From Siphonodentalium dalli (lineage: Eukaryota; Mollusca; Scaphopoda; Gadilida; Siphonodentaliidae): a stretch of 64,000 nt of DNA. The position numbers and the translations under genes are program-made. The DNA is taken from contig CP136069.1 in NCBI GenBank assembly GCA_032622095.1, positions 202,600,690-202,664,689 on the forward strand, read 5' to 3'. A model generated the notes under the pieces. That model was not told the origin of the DNA. It was given only the letters and a program-made list of their open reading frames with translations, and ran no database searches. Positions 36,253-50,022 of the stretch are shown here, one piece after another; position 1 is the first letter of the stretch, and each line of letters begins with the position of its first letter.

Positions 36253-39200
36253 TAGGACAATCATAAATCAGGGCATGTGAGAAATCAGAGATTCACAATG
36301 CAAACAGACTACGGGCTCACCACCTCAGACTTAAAACCTGAATAAAAAACTTTTAAAAGCCGTTCCTCTTGCACAAATTATTAAAGATATAAACTCCCAA
36401 CATCCAACTGAAATCATTCAGACGTCAAGCTTGTTGTTTGTTGTCGAGATGGGAGTATTGTACTGAAATTAACCATTATATTATTGAAACGCTGTGTGCG
36501 CAATCCGATCATGATGTGTACAATACGATCAAGCTTGTCGATTTCATTATGTTCATTTTGTTCATAAAATGTCAGTTCAATTTCAACGAAACTCGACGAA
36601 CAACGCCATCGTGTAGCTTTCACCATCGACTGAATTCGCGATAATCTAAATGTATCATCCGCTTTGTTCATAAGTATATGTTCCTTGTCGATTCATGCAC
36701 ATATAAGGATATCTAAGGATTATCAGACTCACGAATGTACTATGTAATATTAGGATAATTTAAACGCGATATAATAAAGTTTTCATGCATCACGTATTTT
36801 AATTTCTATACCAGTATTGTCCCCGCCCTGCCAGAGTGATTGAGATTTACCCCATTGCACACGAGATTTTAGGCCACTCCAATACAAATACTTGACAGTC
36901 ATTAATATGTCATAATGAATGAACTTCACTGTGCATAAATCCGATAGAAACTCCCCTCATATTGGAACGCCAGCAAATAAAAGACACACACGTTAATTTC
37001 CTATTACGATATTAATACTTTAAGCCCACAGATCAATTGTGCGACAAAAGTGGTCGCTAAAATTAAATACACCAGTGTCGTATTAGATAACAATTGGTGA
37101 CGTCACAAAATCAGATATAGTCTATATATGACCCAAAAATGTATCCCAGTTACTTCCATGACATATATTGACTGGGTAGGCATTGGTTGTGTCAGCAATA
37201 CATAACTTATTTATAATTTAAACGTGCTAGTCGGCAATTAATTCAATTTCATCCATTCTAATATATCACTTATGTCTTAGCTGTTAATTATTTATTCATA
37301 ATTTAGTCATGCAGTGGTATGATTAACAGTGATTTTCAGTGTATTCATTTAAGGTGGGGCCAACATATGCATTCCAATTACATCCAGTGTGATATCATAA
37401 CTTAATAGCACATATTTGTAACAACAATAATTGAACATTTAGAATTTAAGGGTGGGACAGGAATGCATTTCAATTTATCCGGTATGACATATCATAACTT
37501 GGTAGGACTTAGTTTTGTCAACGAAATGTATAGATTTGTAATTTATTAATTTAAGGGTTGGGGTCAACAATGTATTCCAATTACAGTTACATCTATTATG
37601 CAATATGCCACTGTATGGCTTAGCTTTGTCATTCAACAGGTGGGATCAACAATTAGTTTACGTTTATACATTCCTTATATATACGTATACACACATATAC
37701 GTACACATACACGCACATATACATACACATACACACATATATATAACGACTTGGCAGAAATCAAGAGTATCAAGCATATAGTTTTGTTTTAAGTTATTCA
37801 TGAACAATGAGTAGGTTGGGGTCACAAATACATTCTACTGTCATACATCGTGATATATAGTGACTTGGTAGGACTTAGCTGTGTCAACAATACATTTGTT
37901 TTTAAATTATTCCTTTAAAGTTGGGTGTCAACAATGCATTTCAATTATATCCATTATGATATCTTATTACTGGGTAAGGACTTAGTTGTGTTGACAATAG
38001 AGTCATACTGTGAATTTTAAATTTTAGCGTCAGGGTCAGGAATGCATTCCATTACATCTACTATTCCATTAAGTCATGACTGGGTAGGACTTCGCTGTGT
38101 CAACAATGATATTGTATTGATAATTGTGTCATGCATGTCAACAATGAATTTAATTTGATGCATTTCGATATATCACATAAGACTTGGCTGTTTCAACGAT
38201 ACTTATAATATTTATAATTTATTCATGCATGGGTGGGGACCATGCAGGGGCGGACTCAACAATGAATTTCAATTTATTCATTCAGTTGTGGATCCAGCAA
38301 TGCATTTCACTTACATCCATTGTGGTATACCATGACTGGGTAGGACATAGTTGTTACAGTCTGATCTACCGCTTAGAACTTAGCTGTTTCAACAGTATGT
38401 ATATTATTTATAATTTAGTCATGAAGATGTGGGTCAACAATGAATTTCAATTTATGCTGATTGATATGGTGGACTTACGTTTTCAAAGGACTTTAAACAC
38501 ATATATACCATATACTAATGGACATAGTGGACTGATAACATGCACTGCAATATAGTGGTTATGGCTGATGATAAAACAATAGAAAAACATTTCCAATCTG
38601 CATTGTGGGAATATTTAATTATATGTCTGCCAAACATTTAATAACTTTGTTTTTCTTATGATCATCAGTATATATTATGAATATTTTATCATTCATTGAC
38701 CACGAATCTTTTTACCCTCGTGGTTTTCATCTGATTCATCAACATTATGATATTATTATGTATGTGCATTTCAGTCGCATTCATGTGTTTGTAACGCTCG
38801 ACTGAACGTGCCTCGTTTTTCATTTGTCTAATTTTCGAAAGAGCGTCCATGACAACGTGTATATTTAGTGCGAACACAAATTATCATGAATCAGAGTGAC
38901 CAACATGCTGATGAACATGGATAATTTGATTCGAAATAAATAAAATGTGTTACCCGCTTACAACCCTATTACCATTGCTGTGTTACGTACCAATCGTAAT
39001 GCCATGGCATTTGTCACGAGAACATTCACGTATATGTGTAAAATATCCTAAATGTAATATTCAAACTTCAAAAATACGCTTCTACATACATTTGATGTAA
39101 TATATATGTATAAATGTACCGTCATTATGTGTAACCTGTGATTGAGACGCCATGATGCAACATTCGGTGTAATTTCCTCGCAGCCGTGATACTTACGTGG

Positions 39201-41207
39201 CAAAAATACCCATAGTGGCTATATTCTATGATACTTCACCAGATCGCTTGAGAAACGACGAAAACTTCAATAATACGGGGTCCTACTAAAAGCCGACCAC
39301 ACCGACCACACACGACCGCATCTGTCCGTACCCGACCGCACCTCCACCAGGTGTCCGAGAGAGATGGAGCATGCACTATCGTCCAGAATAGTTTTGAATT
39401 TTTGATTGTGAAATATACTCAACAATCACCAACAGATCAGTGGTCTGTGTCCCATTTCCTACATTGCCCGGATGGTCATATTTTAAATTAAGCATATGTT
39501 TCGATTCACTTTTTCACTATAGTATACTAGCGATTACGCGGAATCTCGTCAGGAAACGCGTTTTAAATATCTTGGCATAATATATGCCTATTTTAAATGT
39601 GATTGGCCTAATTTGTTGAGGCCGGTAGTGCCATTACTGTGGTAGTACCCAGTGTGTGATAATTTTATATCTCAGCGTATTATATGCCACTTTAATTAGC
39701 ATTTCTGAGCACGGAATTTTAGTGATTCCATTGTGCTGCTAATTTTACGAGAGCAGTTGATCGTATCACTTCCAAGTTTTGCACTTTGAGTCAGTGATGT
39801 ACGTATTAATTATTTTATAATTTGCATATTATATGCAACCTAGATCAGCTTGACCTGCCTGTTAGGCAGCCCTTTCTATGGTCGACACATTGAGTGTGAA
39901 GAACACTGATAAAAGCTCCAGCATTTATGCACTGAGTACGACAAACTGGCTAGAACCAGATTGATCGGGTCTCAGTTAATGAGCAATTCGCACATGCGCG
40001 GCATATGTCGTCTGAAGCTTTGATTTTGCGAGATTTGATACCGCTACTGTCCGAGCCGATAATTAATCATGTATTCACGATTTGCTTCAATGGTGTGATC
40101 TCATTATGGTATAACTGTTGTGTCAGTATAAATCGGCGCGTTTGTTTTAATTCAGCGCTCATCTTAATCTTAATTAAAATTAGCAGTCTTTAATCCACAG
40201 TCGCCATATTTTCTATTGTTCTCCCTTGCACAATATCCAGCCGATTGCCCACTGGTAACAATAGCTGTGGATTATTTAAACAATAAGTGTGCATTATTTT
40301 AACAATAACTGTGGAATATTAAAATATTCCCCAGGTATTGTCATAACAATCGCAAGTCATTGTTTGCTGTGTTCTCCACTTGCTGACACACCGGAATGTA
40401 AAATTGGTGTGACCAATCAATCAATCAAATAAGAAACTGAACAGTTTTAGGTGATTATAATGATCATAGGGATACTAAGAAAGACGGTGGGTGGAATTTG
40501 TTTAATGTAATAACAACAATTTTACATCAATGTTAGACAATTCGGACTAGAAAAATATATATCACCCCTGGTCAAGTGGTCCAGCAATATACTGAATTAT
40601 GATCTAGTTATGTGTTAATTTATTGTACTATTAATATGTGTATTATAAATAAAATTATCCTATCCTATCCTATCTGATATGATGCGGTTGGGTCCTGCTG
40701 AATTGCTCTGATGATGGTAGGGCAAACTGATGCTGTTAACAAATAGTACCGTGAGTTCCACAACGAATTAAAACAATGTACAAGCTAAAATTGAAGTCTG
40801 CTCTTGTGTGAGTTTGGACAATATGCATAGCAAATGCATTGCTCAACGCCACATATGCTAAGTCAGTGTCGTAATTTGGTTGCGAACAAACAATATATTT
40901 ATTAGATTTATTATTTAAGTTACCAGTGTGATTATGGGAATAAGTGGTTTGAAGGTCTAAATTATGCTCGCGTTTGTTATATTCGTATAAGGCCGCACAT
41001 AGCCTAGTTCAAGAGATTGAATTGAGAAAGTTCGGTTCCCCAACTTCTTTGGCATTGAACAATAAAGAGCGTTCCTTGTTAATACATTCCTGGTGTGGTA
41101 TGAATAAAGAGCGTTTTTCTCTCACTTGTGTGCGAACTATTTAAAACAGCTGAAAAATATATGTTATATTAACATTTATTTTCAGAGCACACAAAGCCGG
41201 TATATCA

Positions 41208-41440
41208 CTGGGGCTCTCCTCGCCTTTGTCGATTATGCAGAAGCTTGGAAGCTTCAAGTCAATACAAAAAAATATAATAATAATGATTTTCACGAAGAAA
41301 TGGTCGAAAAATCTCCCCACATTCAAGTATGGAGGCTGTAGCCTAGAAATAGTTAAAGAATTCACTTATTTGGGGGGGGGGGGGTAAATTATTTTATAAT
41401 CGTCGATTCCGACAGAACATAAAGAAAACAGTTACAAACC
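41208..41440 (+). pseudogene. LINE reverse-transcriptase fragment in D2 Q
   Basis: Copy of 28895-29127, with one substitution in the A-rich run (TATAATAATAATG) and the same frameshift. Confidence 0.75.
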
Positions 41441-43520
41441 GGAATGTGAAATTGTTAATTTCGGAATTAGACAATTCGGACTAGAAAAAATATATTCCAC
41501 CCCGGTCAAGTGGTCCTGCTAATCTGCTATGATGCGGTTGGGTCCTACTGAATTTCTCTGATGATGTTAGGGCAAACTGATGCTGATAACAAATACTACC
41601 ATTAAATATTTTTTAATTTGTCTTTTTCGCGGTGTTGCGATAATCTGAACATATCCACGAAAAGCCATTATGCGTATCAAACATTCAAAAGATATTTATT
41701 GCGAAATATGTTTAATACTGGTTGTATTAGTTGTTGAAATTCGACTATATTTTCGTACGATGGTGTACGTAAACACACACAAGTTGTGCTCTGCTTACAT
41801 AACACAGAGCAATTCGATTGGTTATTCATACACAATGATATAAACGCTCTTTATTATTTCCATATCAGGAAAACAGTAATAAATAACGCTCTTTATGTTT
41901 ACCATATCCGGATCTAAACAAAAGCCAGAAAACGTAACATGTTTTGCTTTTGTTTACATGCCAAAGGGGAAGAAATCGACAATAACATACTGCTTATGTC
42001 ATATTTCTGATTGCTATAAGAACAAAGTCTGTCTATATTTCACTATTTATGGCGGTTTTTGACGGATGGGAACATTTTAACAGCATACCCACCGCCAACA
42101 CCGCCCGTATCTTTAACGACACATTTGCATTGTATTTGAGACTTGTTCTAATAATGAAAAACTTACGAAGGTGGAGCCTTCTTATAACACGGAATCACTC
42201 GCACGATATAATTTTCTGGTAAATGCTAAATATTTAAATGTTGATAATCCAAATCAGTTCGTAATGTCGGGTACACCACACTATAACTTAAGTGGATTAG
42301 TTACGTTGATTACATGGATTTTAATAAAATGTTAAGAATTTGATGTCAAAATGCTGAAATTGAAGATCGTTTTATACGGGTAACGACTACTATATATTTA
42401 TAGTAAATAAACCTCATTCGATAACTTACGTTGGTCAAGAACTCCTTGTAAATCCAACTTCGAATTCATGGAAATAAATCAGATAAACAGTACAATACGA
42501 AAACGACTCATCGAAAGATTTTTTTTATTCCAATATTAACGGAAAACATCAGTTTGATCATCGGCTGGATTGTCATTTACCTCCGGGTGCTTGTGATGTT
42601 TATTTCGCTTATAAAATGAACGCCATGCTGATAACATATAACTATGTAATATCCATTTAGATAACGTCGACACAGAAAGTTTAGAAAATTACTTCATTCC
42701 CTGTTCGAATGCGGAGTTTGTTCACGTCACGTTTTACTGACAAAATTCACTCTTCTCACATTCAATTTACAAATGCGCCCGAGAACGACGTGTTAATTAA
42801 TTAGATTAAAGCGTGTGGTAAGCTAATCGGCGACAAAGGCAATATCATGTTTGGGGCTACCTATAACTGATATCCCGATAACCACTCATCATAACTGGAT
42901 TGTCAACGCGGCTCAGTGCATACCAACTCAATGCGACAATTTTGATTTGTGACAATGCAGCGAGGACGAGCAGTATCAGGCCAAGCAAAATAAATGTTTG
43001 TTGTAACTGGAAGGTGTCCATGCACATATGCACTGGTGTCAATTAGACTTCCGCCCATGTGTTATCTGAGATATAACATAATGTGAGTCAAAAATATTGT
43101 GTTCATATTGGTTTATAAATGCACAGCTAAGTAGGATATATAGCAGGATTGGCCATATTTCATGGGGCGGGGGGGGGGGGGGGGGGTGGCGATTGACACA
43201 TTTTTAATGACAATTTTAATTCCAAATCTCCAGATCACTATTTAAAGTGGCAACTGAATTTGCGTACAAATCTTTATTTGTCTGACAGATTCGGAAATTG
43301 TTTAATGGTCATGTTCACATTTTTTGTTAAAACTTTTATTGACTTTTAGTTGAATATATCATACATTGTAATGTCATTGACAAATTTCAAAGTAATACTA
43401 TAGGTAAAATTAAATTTCGTCTTGTTATTCTTTAAATACTGAGGATTAAGCCAGATATTCCCCTCGCTGTCGGCCATTCGTCCAAATATACACCTCGGCT
43501 TCGCCTCGGTGAATTATTTC

Positions 43521-44788
43521 ACATTCCGGTTTGTAACTGTTTTCTTTATGTTCTGTCGGAATCGACGATTATAAAATAATTTACCCCCCCCCCCCCAAAT
43601 AAGTGAATTCTTTAACTATTTCTAGGCTACAGCCTCCATACTTGAATGTGGGGAGATTTTTCGACCATTTCTTCGTGAAAATCATTATTATTATTTTTTT
43701 TTGTATTGACTTGAAGCTTCCAAGCTTCTGCATAATCGACAAAGGCGAGGAGATCCCCAGTGATATACCGGCTTTGTGTGCTCTGAAAATAAATGTTAAT
43801 ATAACATATATTTTTCAGCTGTTTTAAATAGTTCGCACACAAGTGAGAGAAAAACGCTCTTTATTCATACCACACCAGGAATGTATTAACAAGGAACGCT
43901 CTTTATTGTTCAATGCCAAAGAAGTTGGGGAACCGAACTTTCTCAATTCAATCTCTTGAACTAGGCTATGTGCGGCATACAGAGGCCTTATAAGAATATA
44001 ACAAACGCGAGCATAATTTAGACCTTCAAACCACTTATTCCCATAATCACACTGGTGACTTAAATAATAAATCTAATAAATATATTGTTTGTTCGCAACC
44101 AAATTACGACACTGACTTAGCATATGTGGCGTTGAGCAATGCATTTGCTATGCATATTGTCCAAACTCACACAAGAGCAGACTTCAATTTTAGCTTGTAC
44201 ATTGTTTTAATTCGTTGTGGAACTCACGGTACTATTTGTTAACAGCATCAGTTTGCCCTACCATCATCAGAGCAATTCAGCAGGACCCAACCGCATCATA
44301 TCAGATAGGATAGGATAGGATAATTTTATTTATAATACACATATTAATAGTACAATAAATTAACACATAACTAGATCATAATTCAGTATATTGCTGGACC
44401 ACTTGACCAGGGGTGATATATATTTTTCTAGTCCGAATTGTCTAACATTGATGTAAAATTGTTGTTATTACATTAAACAAATTCCACCCACCGTCTTTCT
44501 TAGTATCCCTATGATCATTATAATCACCTAAAACTGTTCAGTTTCTTATTTGATTGATTGATTGGTCACACCAATTTTACATTCCGGTGTGTCAGCAAGT
44601 GGAGAACACAGCAAACAATGACTTGCGATTGTTATGACAATACCTGGGGAATATTTTAATATTCCACAGTTATTGTTAAAATAATGCACACTTATTGTTT
44701 AAATAATCCACAGCTATTGTTACCAGTGGGCAATCGGCTGGATATTGTGCAAGGGAGAACAATAGAAAATATGGCGACTGTGGATTAA
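43521..44788 (-). repeat. Module Q' of D2
   Basis: Inverted copy of 40190-41447. It carries the LINE reverse-transcriptase relic on the minus strand at 43521-43758, with one further substitution (GGAGATCC in place of GGAGAGCC near 43750). Confidence 0.85.
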
Positions 44789-45017
44789 GTATAGGATATA
44801 TTGACTTTTAGTTGAATATATCATACATTGTAATGTCATTGACAAATTTCAAAGTAATACTATAGGTAAAATTAAATTTCGTCTTGTTATTCTTTAAATA
44901 CTGAGGATTAAGCCAGATATTCCCCTCGCTGTCGGCCATTCGTCCAAATATACACCTCGGCTTCGCCTCGGTGAATTATTTCTCCGAATGCCCGACAGCT
45001 CGGGGAATATCCTATAC
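44789..45017. mobile_element. 229-bp short module with GTATAGGATAT termini and TAA flanks
   Basis: The left end GTATAGGATAT (44789-44799) is the exact complement of the right end ATATCCTATAC (45007-45017). TAA flanks both sides (44786-44788 and 45018-45020). An 11-bp terminal inverted repeat with a 3-bp TAA/TTA duplication suits PIF/Harbinger-type non-autonomous elements, but TAA is a weak signal in AT-rich DNA. It replaces the 1150-bp T2 found at the same place in D1. Confidence 0.5.
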
Positions 45018-47585
45018 TAAATATATAGTAGTCGTTACCCGTATAAAACGATCTTCAATTTCAGCATTTTGACATCAAATTCTTAACATTTTATTAAAAT
45101 CCATGTAATCAACGTAACTAATCCACTTAAGTTATAGTGTGGTGTACCCGACATTACGAACTGATTTGGATTATCAACATTTAAATATTTAGCATTTACC
45201 AGAAAATTATATCGTGCGAGTGATTCCGTGTTATAAGAAGGCTCCACCTTCGTAAGTTTTTCATTATTAGAACAAGTCTCAAATACAATGCAAATGTGTC
45301 GTTAAAGATACGGGCGGTGTTGGCGGTGGGTATGCTGTTAAAATGTTCCCATCCGTCAAAAACCGCCATAAATAGTGAAATATAGACAGACTTTGTTCTT
45401 ATAGCAATCAGAAATATGACATAAGCAGTATGTTATTGTCGATTTCTTCCCCTTTGGCATGTAAACAAAAGCAAAACATGTTACGTTTTCTGGCTTTTGT
45501 TTAGATCCGGATATGGTAAACATAAAGAGCGTTATTTATTACTGTTTTCCTGATATGGAAATAATAAAGAGCGTTTATATCATTGTGTATGAATAACCAA
45601 TCGAATTGCTCTGTAATGTCATTGACAAATTTCAAAGTAATACTATAGGTAAAATTAAATTTCGTCTTGTTATTCTTTAAATACTGAGGATTAAGCCAGA
45701 TATTCCCCTCGCTGTCGGCCATTCGTCCAAATATACACCTCGGCTTCGCCTCGGTGAATTATTTCTCCGAATGCCCGACAGCTCGGGGAATATCCTATAC
45801 TTAATGTGAAGTGGCAGCACTTTGTCGCAGTTACGCCCGATTAAATTATTTAGAAACTTTTGGATGATGACATCGATAGATCGTAATTGGTACACATTTT
45901 CCATATGTTATCGTGTTGCACACAACTTACCGGCTATAGGGTATAATTATATATGGCTGAATTAGTTATTGTATCTGAATTATCACATTTCCCAAAGCTG
46001 ACAGGTCAGGCATGAATTCAACTATATATTTACATATTTATTAACGATACATTGACGCCCCTAAATTACTATTTGTTCGGCTGTGGGGGGGGGGGGTATT
46101 TGAAATGAGTCGAATAACTCACCCATCAAAGATCATAGCGAACAGATTTCGATTTTTGAAATATGTTATTTTTCACCACCTGTCGGAATATTTTGGCTGC
46201 CTGGCAATGATCAGCTGACTTCTTACTAAAATAACAACAACATTTGAGTTCCTGTATCATTGAGCTATCGAATTAGAGCAAATTTCAATGAAAAACATGG
46301 CCGTCGGCAGCCATAGCTAGATCTGGGATTTTACTCTTTGAATGACTAAATATTTTTTGGCTCACCATACAGACCACAACCCTCACCCGATCATCACGAA
46401 ACTTCATGTGGATTTTCGGGGTGACCACTGGATGGGAGCTATCGATTGTCTTTTTTTTAATTCCATATTGGAAAACATGGCCACCGGCAGTCATCTTCTT
46501 TTATTTCACTTAAGATATATCTCTTCATGTTGACATCTACGTTTGTAATATTACTTAGACATTTCAACATTCCGTATTCCGAAAGGTCCATTGACTGTGA
46601 CCCATGAAATTACCCCCACCTTTCCGAATTGAGCTACAGTGTCATTTTCATTTCTGTCAAGATGCCTTTAGTAACTGAATATATGTGGGAATAATCGGTA
46701 ATAAGATATACTGCTGTTTGATTTTAGAATTACATGTGGCATAAATACTGCTCAGAACTGCACAAGAGGGGCAGGTGCTAATGTTGGTCGCCAAGTGATT
46801 TGGATGTGTCTTACACGGAGCCGGGACACGGAGACAAGTCAATATTACATGACATGAGACTGAGCCGAGACACCTTGGTTATTTTGATCAAGTCTGTTTG
46901 ACAGGCACAACTACATGTACATGTAGCTGTCAATCATCCGATTCACAAAATCCCAACGTTGCATGGATTGGCTTGGAATTATAAAAACAATCCCACGTTA
47001 AATGTAATGCTATGGCATATTACATAACATATATAGAGGATATCCAAGGAATTTTGTTGGGGTATAAGATTATTGCGCGCTCTGCCTTGCGACGAAACAG
47101 ATAGTCCCACAATGAGTGCAACGAAATTGGACAATAATTGGACTTTAATTAACGTGGCTATTACTAACTGGTGAGAGATAAGAAAATATCTAATGGATTT
47201 TGCAATGATATTATAGGGGTTTCATATAATATATAACATGTTGCCACGGCATTTCACACGTCAATGTTTATACTGACCACCCATTAATTATATTGATGAC
47301 ATCATGTCATATATTTTCAAGTCATAAATAATCTTGATACATTCCAGGTGTTCTTGTCATTTTATACTGGCTCGCTTTTACATGAGTCAAGTTTAGGTAA
47401 CTGCGATTAATCATGTAACATGTTATAATTCATGTGGGGGACATTCAGGCGGAGATGGAAAGATTACAAGTTTACAATTCTGTTTAGCATTATGCCATGT
47501 GACCGAACATACATGAAATGTGAAGGCCTGGTTCTGGTTAGAATTTTCTAAAGTGACGCTGTTTTTGTCGGGAAGAAAAGGGGCA

Positions 47586-47865
47586 GATTTCCACCATACT
47601 TATATAATGGTGTGGTTTAAAAATGACAAAAGTGGCGACGTTCGAGTCAGGGTGCACGGATGGGGAGAGAGAAACACAAATGATAACAAATATTTTAGCC
47701 CCGATTTCCACCAAATGTATACAATTCTTATTCATGACTCAGGGGCTCTAACCATGTGATTTTAAAGACGCCAAAGCGGTGCCGTGTTTGACGAGAGATG
47801 AGGAGGGCACTAAATGTGATATGAATTTGTTTAGTCGCCGATTTCCACCAAATTTTTAAATAATA
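47586..47865 (+). repeat. Three ~120-135-bp diverged repeats
   Basis: GATTTCCACCA recurs at ~47586, 47702 and 47838, with related sequence after it (TATAC/ATAATAAT, then a GACTCAGGGGCTC or TATCAGGAGTC block). The D1/D2 homology ends inside the first unit (GTGGCGAC), so this repeat may have guided the duplication. The 79-codon frame at 47520-47759 crosses the edge and is not supported. Confidence 0.55.
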
Positions 47866-47968
47866 ATCTCCATGATATCAGGAGTCTTATGGTGTGGGAT
47901 ACTGCTGTCAAGATTTGCGTCATTCGAGTCAGTAGTGCACTTATAAGTATAGCTACCATTCTGTTTAA

Positions 47969-48325
47969 CCCTTTACCCAACAGAACGGTCCTGTGCCAAT
48001 GCATTCTCTTATATATGCGAGTCGACCATAGGTCGCCTCGCATATATAAGAGAATGCATTGGCTTAACACATATTAAAGAAAAAATGGTAAAAAGTGTTA
48101 AAAAAAAGTTTTTTTTAGGCCAATGCATTCTCTTATATATGCGAGGCGACCTATGGTCGACTCGCATATATAAGAGAATGCATTGGCACAGGGCATAACT
48201 GTAACTATCACAATGTGCTCAATGAGCCGGTTCCAATGATACCCATATTTCCATGGTTTTATTGAGACAGACCGAAGATAATTTAGGCTGTTAGGGCGTT
48301 TCTGGGCGTTCTGTTGGGTAAAGGG
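47969..48325. mobile_element. piggyBac-like MITE (TTAA target) carrying mirrored palindromes
   Basis: This 357-bp element starts CCCTTTACCCAACAGAACG and ends with the exact complement. TTAA lies on both sides (47965-47968 and 48326-48329). A 5'-CCY...RGG-3' terminus with TTAA is the piggyBac pattern. Inside are two 67-bp palindromes (47996-48062 and 48120-48186) that are reverse complements of each other. It has no coding capacity. Confidence 0.85.
47996..48186. repeat. Two 67-bp palindromes in mirror orientation
   Basis: Each palindrome has 26-bp perfect arms (CCAATGCATTCTCTTATATA continuing to GCGAG) around a 15-bp centre containing TCGACCATAGGTCGC or its complement. The second copy is the exact reverse complement of the first. 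The 57-bp spacer between them is A/T-rich. Each copy can fold alone, or the two can pair with each other. Confidence 0.9.
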
Positions 48326-48329
48326 TTAA

Positions 48330-49560
48330 CATGTACATATATTCTTGCAAAATATGGACCCTGAACCGTGAGAGGATGACATGTTAGAATGGCTCATGTA
48401 TTATAATACAACTTAGCCTGTCAGATTCAAGATATTTTCCACAAAAACATACACTTTGTCAAGAGAGACGGAAATGTATAGAAGGCCTTTACAGAAATAA
48501 TGGTCACAGTGTACAGTCAAATATAGTTTCTTCTGAGATAAAAGTAAAAACAGTAACACATGACTTTTCAGGGTCCTCCAATACTGGCATCTGACAAGGG
48601 TACATTTGCCCAAAACGGAGGATTGCCTTAATCTTTTAAAACAGACTCATAATCCATGTATAAAAATCATTTTTGTTTTTGCCATTTGGGAATATAATTT
48701 ATGAGAACACGTGTCACACTTCGAGCAAGAGTATTCTGTATTCCACCAAATGTCCACAGCGGAGGGTTTCACACCACTTTAACCTGGGAAACGCCGGATA
48801 ACCCTGCTAGTAATGTCAATATATCATAATGTGCTATGTTGTCAGTATAAGAACCACATCCAATCCCCAATCTGCACGGGCTCAGTCATCCGCCCGTGAT
48901 GTTGCAGACATTAACAGGTTCACCTTGAATGTATTAGTTTACAATTATACACAGTATATACATCTCTATCTCTTCAGCACTCAATATAATGAATGATGTA
49001 CATGCATCTACGCCAAGTGCATGATAACCAAATCCCAAATTCGTTCTGTAAATGCTCATAGTGTTGTCCGTTTCTCACTGCCGAAATCGCACTTGTATTT
49101 CGCACGAGACACCACGTGTCAGAATATTGCGTAACATTAGTGTGAGGGACAATAGCATATGAATCAACCGCGGTTACAGCGCTGTCAATATATGTATTTA
49201 TTTCCACTGCACTCCAGTGCTCAATAACTTATGATTCATACACTGATTTACACAGACACATTGCTACATCGAGCATCACGGAATAGTTTATATTTATTAT
49301 CTTCGCTAGTTTATTGCGTTCGCCGTAAGCTTTATAAGTTTTAAGAGGGGGACTTGAATAGCCACTCAAAGCACCGGAAATATTATGTTCATCTTGTCGA
49401 TACCACTCACAAATGTATAATTTAAATGAACAGGTATTGAAAAGCAAATAAGGGCGAAAAGCTGCAAAACAGAACATCGGGCTATCCATTGGTTTGTCAA
49501 AGTGACCGATTGGTTATTCTGGTCTCAGGCGCATATGTTTGAGTGCTAACGTTCCTCCTC
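48330..49560. other. Interval without recognised feature
   Basis: No shared repeat, long frame or inverted structure noted. Short minus-strand frames at 48413-48613, 48974-49207 and 49229-49489 have no recognisable motifs. Confidence 0.5.
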
Positions 49561-49638
49561 CGTCATGCAAGTCAATTCAGGATACTGCAAATATGACGCT
49601 ATGACCCAAAATAGAGAAAATGAATCGGCAAAATCTGA

Positions 49639-50022
49639 AAAAGAAGCGCGCAGATCTCATTTCTCATCAGAAGTCGGCATCAAAAACAAACCCCGAGTGT
49701 TATTGACGCTCAATCAGATGGACTTTATAATAACCCATTTTTTTCCGATGCGGGGCGCAATCCCTTTCAGCCCAGCACACAAATCATATACAGTGTTGCG
49801 GAAAATGTTTCACCGAAACATGACATTATCGGACTGGTGGTTCATAATAAGGTATGTTCGAAGCATACGCACCTTAAACCAAACAAAAACCACAAGTGTG
49901 GAACTGATTGTTATGCGACGATTCCTTTTGAGAAAAACATTGGTGACGAGAGAACGTGGGCGAAGGAAGCTGTCTTGGAAATGAAAAAGGAAAATCGTCA
50001 CCTCAGTTCCAACTTGTTCTAA
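49639..50022 (+). pseudogene. Mutator-like transposase-type fragment (partial, frameshifted)
   Basis: A 127-codon frame is open from after the TGA at 49636-49638 to the TAA at 50020-50022. It reads SDGLYNNPF, then NPFQPSTQIIYSVAEN, a NKVC motif, HKC-x3-CYATIPFEKNIGDE, and a charged helix (WAKEAVLEMKKENRH). The D-x-x-YN...PFQP-x-TQ...NK-x-C order followed by a Cys/His knot resembles the Mutator-like transposase domain seen in invertebrate MULE-type elements. This is from memory of the pattern, not a search. An overlapping frame (49565-49984) contributes MTQNRENESAKSEKEARRSH upstream, so a frameshift near 49690 may have split one protein. It is much shorter than a full transposase, with no terminal repeats found. 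Confidence 0.5.

Larger units (their letters stand above)
36253..47640 (+). repeat. Segmental duplication block D2 (~11.4 kb)
   Basis: Second copy of D1: P 36253-40189, Q 40190-41447, S to 42400, T 42401-43520, Q' 43521-44788, short module 44789-45017, S' 45018-45613, terminal module 45614-45800, V 45801-~47640. The offset to D1 is 12,323 in P, 12,313-12,318 through Q-Q', and 11,397-11,392 after the short module. The 921-bp step is the T2/short-module difference. A 10-bp deletion near 40993 and G-run length changes are the other notable differences. Confidence 0.9.
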
